Below are positions 31,436 to 37,514 of a stretch of DNA of 37,514 bases, one piece after another (the first letter of the stretch is position 1; each line of letters opens with the position of its first letter). The translations under genes and the position numbers were made by a program. The DNA comes from Candolleomyces eurysporus (Eukaryota > Basidiomycota > Agaricomycetes > Agaricales > Psathyrellaceae): contig JANBPK010001272.1 of NCBI GenBank assembly GCA_027579435.1, forward strand, positions 1 to 37,514, given 5' to 3'. A model generated the notes under the pieces. The model was not told where the DNA came from. It ran no database searches and was given only the letters and a program-made list of their open reading frames with translations.

Positions 31436-33064
31436 ATGCCTCGTGGAAGCAACGCAGCGCTATCTTACTTGCTCTCGAGCAACGCAGTCCCGAAAACCTG
31501 CGAAACAGCCTCAGTTCAAATCCAGATCGACAATCTGGCTTCCCAAATCGCTCAGCTACGTCCGAAGCTCGAAGAACTTGAAGACCAGCTCCGCCTGCAC
31601 CGTGCTGTGCTGTCTCCTGTACGAAGAGTACCGGCGGAGATTTGGGGTGAAGTCTTCAAGCTCGTCCTCCCGAAAAAACGCAATGATACGGAGGACAGGG
31701 AGAAATTGGTGGACCTGCAGTTGGTTTGCAAGACCTGGCGGGACGCGGCGCGGCTCGAACACCGACTTTGGAGTGGCGTAAAGATCTATTGTCCTGACGA
31801 GACATTCTCGGTAGAGAAGATAGAAGAATGGCTCGATCGTTCGGGGAATGTCCCAAGATCTCTCAAGATCTGCCTATCAGGCCACGATGACTGCGAAGAG
31901 CAGTATTCAGAGTGCCGAATGCACAATCCGGCTCTTGCAGCTCTGCTGGTAAAAGGAGGACCTCTATATGAGCTATCCCTTTCATACGAAGATACACAGT
32001 GCTTCCGGGTCCTCTTGGACTCATTGAAGACTGTTGACGCGCCACCGACCAATCATCCATGGGATTCTCTCAAGTCACTCACGTGTACATTCGGTGGTCG
32101 GTGGACAGAATCGCCCGATCCGTCAAAATCTATATTCACGTCTTTACCTTCCAACGTCACATCATTCAAACTACACCTCCCATACAAAATATTGGCATTT
32201 CCTGAAGAATTCGATTCTGCAGCAACTCCACTGAATATCCCACAGAGGTTCCTCGAGCAACTGACCTCCTTTTCACTTGTCAGTGATTGGGAAGGGTTGA
32301 AGTGGCTCGAGTGTACTCTCCCATTTTGCACGAACGTCGAGGAGCTGTCTTTTGACTTCAATTTCGATCGCTGGACTTGTGATAGGAGCGAAAATGGTGT
32401 ACAGCAACGCTTCCGTTCGGGATTCCTCCTCCCCAAAGTACGCACCTTGTCCCTGCAAAAAGTCTACTCGTCCTCGTTGGATATCCTCTCTTTCCTAAAA
32501 ACACCTCAATTGGTTGATTTGGAAATCAAATCTAACGGTCCTCAAGATATGAACGATTGTGAATTTGCGGAGCTTGTCCTCGAATTCATCGAGCGATCAA
32601 ATTGCAAGGCGAGCATGCGGCGCTTAAGCCTCTGTTGGGTGCAGTTGGATGCAGAGCAGTTGGCTGACACCCTTCGTGACCTGCCCTTCCTGACCCACCT
32701 GACGCTGGATGGTATCGTTTTGCCGCTTGAGAATAAGGATGGCAACACCTTTGACATACTTAGCACGGACTTCCCGCCCAGCCTTCCCCAACTAGAAGTG
32801 CTTGAACTTCTCAACCTTGACTTCCGGTTTTCTGATACCTGGCTACTCGAATTCCTCGAATCACGTAGACCATTTACCATGAAAAATGGGGCGCCATCGT
32901 TTCAAGACCCACCCGACACTCTCAAAAAGCTGACGGTGACCTTCAGGACGCCCAGCCAAGATGGACGCCAGATTGACACCACCGAGACCATCCGGGTTCT
33001 CAAGAAATGGTGCGGCGTATCGGTCCACGTTGGCCCCAAAGCCTCCGTTATCAGCAATTATTAG
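31436..33064 (+). CDS. F-box protein D (542 aa, intronless)
   Basis: Plus-strand member of the same family. Start at MPRGSNAALSYLLSS by alignment with B and C; the frame is open 19 codons upstream to 31379. Coiled coil (about 28-55) with IAQLRPKLEELEDQLRLH, F-box (about 62-112) with VRRVPAEIWGEVF and LQLVCKTWRDAARLEHRLWS, leucine-rich body, and an altered C-terminus: KKWCGVSVHVGP is kept but the usual ITYVD is replaced by a different tail. The first part is especially close to the F-box half of the neighbouring chimera E. It is complete where E breaks off, so D gives the reference for locating the E breakpoint. Confidence 0.85.
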   Translation: MPRGSNAALSYLLSSNAVPKTCETASVQIQIDNLASQIAQLRPKLEELEDQLRLHRAVLSPVRRVPAEIWGEVFKLVLPKKRNDTEDREKLVDLQLVCKTWRDAARLEHRLWSGVKIYCPDETFSVEKIEEWLDRSGNVPRSLKICLSGHDDCEEQYSECRMHNPALAALLVKGGPLYELSLSYEDTQCFRVLLDSLKTVDAPPTNHPWDSLKSLTCTFGGRWTESPDPSKSIFTSLPSNVTSFKLHLPYKILAFPEEFDSAATPLNIPQRFLEQLTSFSLVSDWEGLKWLECTLPFCTNVEELSFDFNFDRWTCDRSENGVQQRFRSGFLLPKVRTLSLQKVYSSSLDILSFLKTPQLVDLEIKSNGPQDMNDCEFAELVLEFIERSNCKASMRRLSLCWVQLDAEQLADTLRDLPFLTHLTLDGIVLPLENKDGNTFDILSTDFPPSLPQLEVLELLNLDFRFSDTWLLEFLESRRPFTMKNGAPSFQDPPDTLKKLTVTFRTPSQDGRQIDTTETIRVLKKWCGVSVHVGPKASVISNY

Positions 33065-33657
33065 TGATTAGCATACCACCGTCTAATGTCGGTATGTTAC
33101 TGGGACCGTGACTCTCGAGCAGTTCAGTTTCCATTCCAGCCCTTGACATTATCCTTAATTACAGCAACACACTCTCGACCTTGTCATTTCACCAATTACT
33201 ATATCATCGCCCTCTGTTTCCTACGGTTTCCTTGTTGCTTCCTGTTAGCTGTACCTCGAACTTGGTCTTCTCTCGTCACTTGCTTTCAAATTATTTATTG
33301 ATATTCTTCTAGATAATCAAAATTCGATGTTGATTGCTGCCGGTCGGTACAAAAGCTCATTTGATGAGGGCATTGCGAGACTACTCTAGTGCATGCTATT
33401 AAGAGTTACTAAAAATAAAGACTTGGATAGGTGTAGTATTCAACGACGGGAAGTAGAATCCCGAGGAAAATGAGCAAGGCCAGTTGAAGAAGTTGAGGTG
33501 CACCGCCGGAATGGGTTCAGAAGCCATTGAGATTGAGACGATCATTATAGCCCACCCCCGGACTCGAGGCACCGAAGAACGCAACGGCCTCCAACGGCCG
33601 ATGGTTAAATTAGGCGAAGAGGCGCTCGTTGTCTCTTCATTCAGAACCGCCATCACC
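33065..33657. other. Intergenic between F-box D and the chimera
   Basis: No gene. T/C-rich stretches at 33120-33300. From 33484 the chimera frame is open upstream of the chosen ATG, but only the last ~60 bases resemble the paralogues. Nothing resembling the missing FAD/NAD(P)H half of nitrite reductase is present. Confidence 0.6.
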
Positions 33658-36600
33658 ATGCCTCATGGAAGCAACGCAGCGCTATCTTACTTGCTCTCGA
33701 GCAATGCAGTCCCGAAAACCTGCGAAACAGCCTCAGTTCAAGTCCAGATCGACAACCTGACTTCCCAAATCGCTCAGCTGCGTTCGAAGCTCGAAGAACT
33801 TGAAGACCAACTTCGCCTGCACCGTGCTGTGCTGTCTCCTGTACGAAGAGTACCAGTAGAGATTTGGGGGAATATCCTCGCGTTCGTCCTCCAGCAAGAA
33901 TTATTGGACAAGGGCGGCAGGAATGAGTTGGTGGACCTGCAGTTGGTTTGCAAGACCTGGCGGAATGCGGCGCGACTCAAACACCGACTTTGGAGTAGCC
34001 TACACATCGATATGGACGATTTCGCGAATTTCCCTGCGGAGAAGATAGAAGAGTGGTTCAATCGCTCGGGGGCCGTTCCAAGAGCTCTGAAGGTTTACCT
34101 TCCGGAACACGAAGACTGCGAAGAGCAGGATTCGCCGTGTCGAGTGCACAATCCCGCGCTCGCGGCCCTGCTGGCGAATGGCGGACGTCTACACGACCTT
34201 TCCCTTGTATGCAGTGACCCACATTGCTTTCGAATTCTCTTGGACTCGTTGGAGGCTGTTGACGGGCCACTAAAAAGTCGTTCATGGGATTCACTCAGGT
34301 CACTTAGCTGCATATTCCTTCATGGATGGACCGAGTCTCCCGACCCGTCGAAATCTATATTCATGTCTTTACCTCCCAACGTCACCTCCTTCGAGCTACG
34401 GCTCCCGGACATATACTCTGCATTTCCTCACGAATCCGCCTCTGCAACAACTCCACTAAATATCCCACCAAAATTCCTCGAGCAACTGACCTCCTTTTCA
34501 CTTTTCACCAACTGGGAAGGAATGAAGTGGCTCGAGTGTACTCTCCCCGAGGTCATGGAAGCTGTGGGCGTCGACAAGGATTCCATCGGATGCGAGACCT
34601 GCAAGCCTGCAATTGGTTCGATTTTGTCCAGTTTGTGAGTCCCAGTGATCTGAGTATGGCTGGAAGGACGGTGTTGACAAGCCATTGATCGCAGATACAA
34701 CGAGCACGTCATGAAGGGCGTCCACCACTCCAACCAGGACACCAACGACAAGTACCTCGCCAATATCCAACGGAATGGTACTTTCAGTGTCGTCCCTCGT
34801 ATCACTGCTGGCGAAATCACACCCGATGGTCTCATCATTATCGGGAACGTTGCGAAGAAATATAACCTCTACACCAAGGTTTGTCTTTCCCGAGGGTATT
34901 CATCTCTGCCGATGATGTTAATACTGGTTTAGATCACAGGCGGCCAGCGTATCGATATGTTCGGTGCTCGAAAGGAAGACCTCCCGGATATCTGGGAGGA
35001 ACTCCATAAGGGCGGATTCGAGAGTGGACACGCGTACGGAAAGAGTTTGCGAACTGTCAAGTCGTGCGTTGGAACCACCTGTACGATCCCTTTCACCGAA
35101 AAACTCCAAGGGGGCTAGAAGCTAACTGGTCTCATCATGTTTTGCTCCTTTGTAGGGTGTCGATTCGGCGTTGGCGACTCGGTGGGCTTGGCTGTCCAAC
35201 TGGAGAACCGATATCGCGGAGTGCGTAGCCCTCACAAGTTCAAGGGTGGTGTCTCTGGATGCGTCCGTGAATGCGCCGAGGCCCAAGGGAAAGACTTTGG
35301 GCTCATCGCTACTGACAAGGGATGGAACAGTAAGTTGCCGAGATTCGCAATTTTTATGAGCCGTGGCTGACGAACGTGCTTTCCAGTTTTCGTTGGTGGA
35401 AATGGTGGTGCCAATCCTGTAAGTTTTATCTGCTCTTCGAGTCTTATATGTTCAGCGGAGTGGGGTCGCTTATACGCCGTATCTATCTAGCGACACGCCG
35501 AGCTGTTTGCCAAGGACGTTCCTCCTTCAAAGGTCGTGCGAATCATCGACCGATTCTTGGCGTACTATATCATGACCGCCGATAAACTGCAACGTACCGC
35601 ACGTTGGGTCGAGAACATGGAAGGCGGCATTGAGGTAATGTCGCGTTTCGTCCTATTGATGAACTCAGTTCGCTGAACTCTGCAACAGAAACTCAAAAAG
35701 GTGATTCTAGAAGACGAACTCGGGATATGCAAGGATCTCGATGCCATGATGGACAATCTCGTCAATACGTACGAAGATGAGTGGGCCGCTGTTGTCAAGG
35801 GTTAGTCGGACTCGTCACTCCTTCGCCAAGATCGTATTAACTAAACCCTCATATAGACCCCTCCAAGCGAAAACAATTCAAGCAGTTCATTAACACCGAT
35901 GAGCGTTTGCCTCAGAGCGAGATCATCCAGGAGCGAGGTCAACCGCGTCCAGCTGATTGGTCCAAATCGTCCCCAGCTGTCAAGCTCTCGACAGATCAAT
36001 GCAGGACGCCCAAATCTCAATGGAGCTGGGTCAATGTTGCACGCAAGGCTGATTTGTTGGTGAACGAGGGAGGAACATCGAGCGCTGCTGTCAAGTACGG
36101 TGACAGTCAGCTTGCGATCTACCATGTGCCTCGTCGAGGTTACTATGCCACTCAACAGATGTATGTTCCGGTTGTCTGATTTTCCTTGGACATTTTGCTG
36201 ATCTGGCTATCTCTCTAGGTGTCCTCATCGGCGGTAAGGTTCCCATTTTTATCTTAATGGGGGCTATAGTCTAACGGCCCCTTAGTGCTTTCGTTCTGGA
36301 CCACGGCATTATTGGAGATTCTCCTAATGGCAAGCCCGTAAGTCCAAGTGATCTTTTCTTTCGGTTCGAAGAACTGACGACGTCCCCATTCCAGTACGTT
36401 TCTTGCCCTCTTCACAAACGCAACTTCACTCTTTCCGACGGTGAATGCTTGAACGACGGCGACTACCAAATCATGACCTTCGACTGCCGCGAAGACCCTG
36501 AAGATCCTGAACGATTGCAGATCCTCCTTCCGCCCATCGATGATCTTGATGCCCAGCTTGGTACCGAAAAGTGGATGGTCCGGCAAGCAGAGTCTGAGGC

Positions 36601-36721
36601 CCTCGGTCTGAACGCTGCGACTCAGATCAGCATCCTGGGACCTAAGGGCGACTTTTTACCTGGAGTAGACATTGGAGGTTGCAGTGGGAATGAGTGTGGC
36701 GACCATAAGCTATCATGGTAA
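33658..36721 (+). CDS. Chimeric gene: F-box paralogue fused in frame to C-terminal half of NAD(P)H nitrite reductase (822 aa)
   Basis: Exons: 33658-34634, 34695-34878, 34933-35080, 35156-35329, 35387-35418, 35491-35634, 35689-35800, 35857-36160, 36219-36233, 36286-36337, 36395-36721; every junction keeps one frame. Residues 1-297 are an F-box paralogue (coiled coil, VRRVPVEIWGNIL, LQLVCKTWRNAARLKHRLWS) that stops within the family segment LECTLPFC. Residues 298-822 are assimilatory nitrite reductase: BFD-like 2Fe-2S Cys pair (C312, C315), QRNGTFSVVPR, ITGGQRIDMFG, siroheme/4Fe-4S cysteines (C432, C438; C472, C476), and Rieske CPH (693-695) and CPLH (718-721). The end GDHKLSW matches the usual fungal terminus. 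The normal N-terminal FAD and NAD(P)H domains are missing, so electrons from NAD(P)H cannot enter in the usual way. Activity is doubtful; an alternative is a truncated nitrite-reductase gene joined by misassembly. Confidence 0.8.
34540..34555 (+). other. Breakpoint: F-box homology ends, nitrite reductase begins
   Basis: F-box D and the other copies continue CTCTCCCATTTTGC; here the sequence is CTCTCCCCGAGGTCATGG. Homology stops at 34547. Nitrite reductase coding begins at or just after this base (PEVMEAVGVDKDSI). The C-run is shared by both sides, so the exact point is ambiguous by a few bases, as expected for a microhomology join. Confidence 0.8.
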
Positions 36722-37304
36722 GTATTGGAATCAACAGTGTATTAGTGTTGAACAAAACGAGTCGATTGTCTGCGCCTTGCTCTTCACCCCTGAAATATTC
36801 AAGTAAGATGCCAACCTTATCGACGTAAAAGGAGAGGAAGGGTGTTCAATTCGAAATGAACAGCCGAAACAGCGGTCGAGTCAGGATGACAGCGAAGGAT
36901 CAAGTATAGTTGTCATAGCCATCGAGGGCCATTTCGTTCCCTCCACTCTCTTTCCCACTCTCTCAGCCCGTCGTCGTTAAAAAGTGTGGTCAGTCATCTC
37001 ATGACCACTATGGCTCCCTCCAGAGGACCTATTGGAATCAATCTAGTGGTCGTTCAGAGCAGGCTCATGACCCAGACCAGAAGAATGGTCCCCAGCACGG
37101 TGCGCATAAAGGTGCATTCCGTTGATAATACTCCTTCAGCCTTGACCCCATAAGACTGCCGAAAATATAGTTTCTCAGGGAGGCATCAGTATCATCGAGC
37201 ATTTCAAGCAGGCGGCGGTAGAGACTCGACAATCCCGGGCTTCAGCAAGCTATCAGATAGTCCGTTTCGCCGAAGGACATTCCGCAAGACAATACGATTA
37301 ATAA
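36722..37304. other. Intergenic and possible 5' part of the last gene
   Basis: The first ~250 bases are nitrite reductase 3' region. From about 37000 there may be upstream exons of the following SET-like gene: an ATG at 37001, and an open polar stretch near 37048-37111 (reading RSEQAHDPDQKNGPQHGAHK) that ends at a possible AAG-GTGCAT donor. I could not build a single convincing exon chain. Confidence 0.4.
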
Positions 37305-37514
37305 ACTCAAAGCGACCACGGTTCCCCCGTTGCGGAACCGGAGGTACCGACCCAGACGGCCACTCCTTGTGGATACCAAGCCAGTTACTACGCTCAGAGC
37401 TGGCCTAGACAGCTGCCTGAAATTCCTACCAAGTACATCGTGAAGGTGGATGAGAGGATGGAAATTGGTGTTTTTGCCACTCGCGACATCATCAAGAAGT
37501 TCGAGCCCGTGCTT
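37305..37514 (+). CDS. SET-domain-like protein, partial, runs off the right end
   Basis: Open frame from just after a TAA at 37302 to the end of the window, so the left limit is an exon boundary not yet placed and the gene continues to the right. The last part reads IPTKYIVKVDERMEIGVFAT followed by RDIIKKFEPVL. This is the usual opening of a fungal SET domain (a substrate-binding strand, then G-V-F-A-T-R-D-I with a following charged residue), which methylates lysine on histones or other proteins. The catalytic NHxC and GEELxxxY motifs lie beyond the window, so activity cannot be judged. The upstream part (TPCGYQASYYAQSWPRQLP) is not diagnostic. Confidence 0.55.

Overview
The window is nuclear DNA of a filamentous basidiomycete, very probably an agaricomycete. 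Genes carry many short introns (about 50-115 nt, GT..AG, often with a CTAAC/CTGAC-like branch site). Several families are typical of mushroom genomes: F-box proteins with an N-terminal coiled coil, NACHT-type STAND NTPases, a CYP63-like P450 and a secreted AA8-AA12-CBM1 sugar dehydrogenase. No tRNA, rRNA or CRISPR was recognised.

Layout, left to right. 1-1.9 kb: no gene I can support. 1.9-4.7 kb (+): P450, 15 exons. 5.2-7.5 kb (+): NACHT NTPase 1. 8.5-8.9 kb (+): small HMG-box-like protein. 9.7-10.6 kb (+): CGI121, a KEOPS subunit, convergent with RPN10 (-, 12.1-10.8 kb), the proteasomal ubiquitin receptor. 12.1-13.7 kb: divergent intergenic region holding a ~40-bp inverted repeat. 13.7-16.7 kb (+): AA8-AA12-CBM1 PQQ-dependent pyranose dehydrogenase. 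17.4-24.0 kb: three F-box paralogues on the minus strand (A, B, C), with A and B lying in a ~2.1-kb tandem duplication. 25.0-27.5 kb (-): NACHT NTPase 2, a paralogue of the first. 28.1-31.0 kb (+): multi-pass membrane RING protein resembling Asi1/Asi3. 31.4-33.1 kb (+): F-box paralogue D. 33.7-36.7 kb (+): a fifth F-box paralogue that breaks off and continues in frame into the C-terminal half of a fungal assimilatory nitrite reductase. 37.3 kb to the end (+): start of a SET-domain-like coding region.

The most notable object is the F-box/nitrite-reductase chimera. The F-box homology stops at about 34547. The next codons are nitrite reductase from its BFD-like 2Fe-2S segment through the siroheme/4Fe-4S motifs and the Rieske motif to a natural-looking stop, across ten plausible introns. 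The FAD/NAD(P)H half is absent from the window. It is either a real chimeric gene made by F-box family turnover or an assembly join between repeats; read or RT-PCR support across the junction would decide.

A second general point is technical. At five places a single N behaves as one surplus base: leaving it out restores the reading frame of RPN10, the PDH, F-box B, NACHT 2 and the RING gene. These genes should not be called pseudogenes on that ground. The RPN10, CGI121, RING and P450 genes look like ordinary core or metabolic loci. The F-box and NACHT genes look like a fast birth-and-death region around them.
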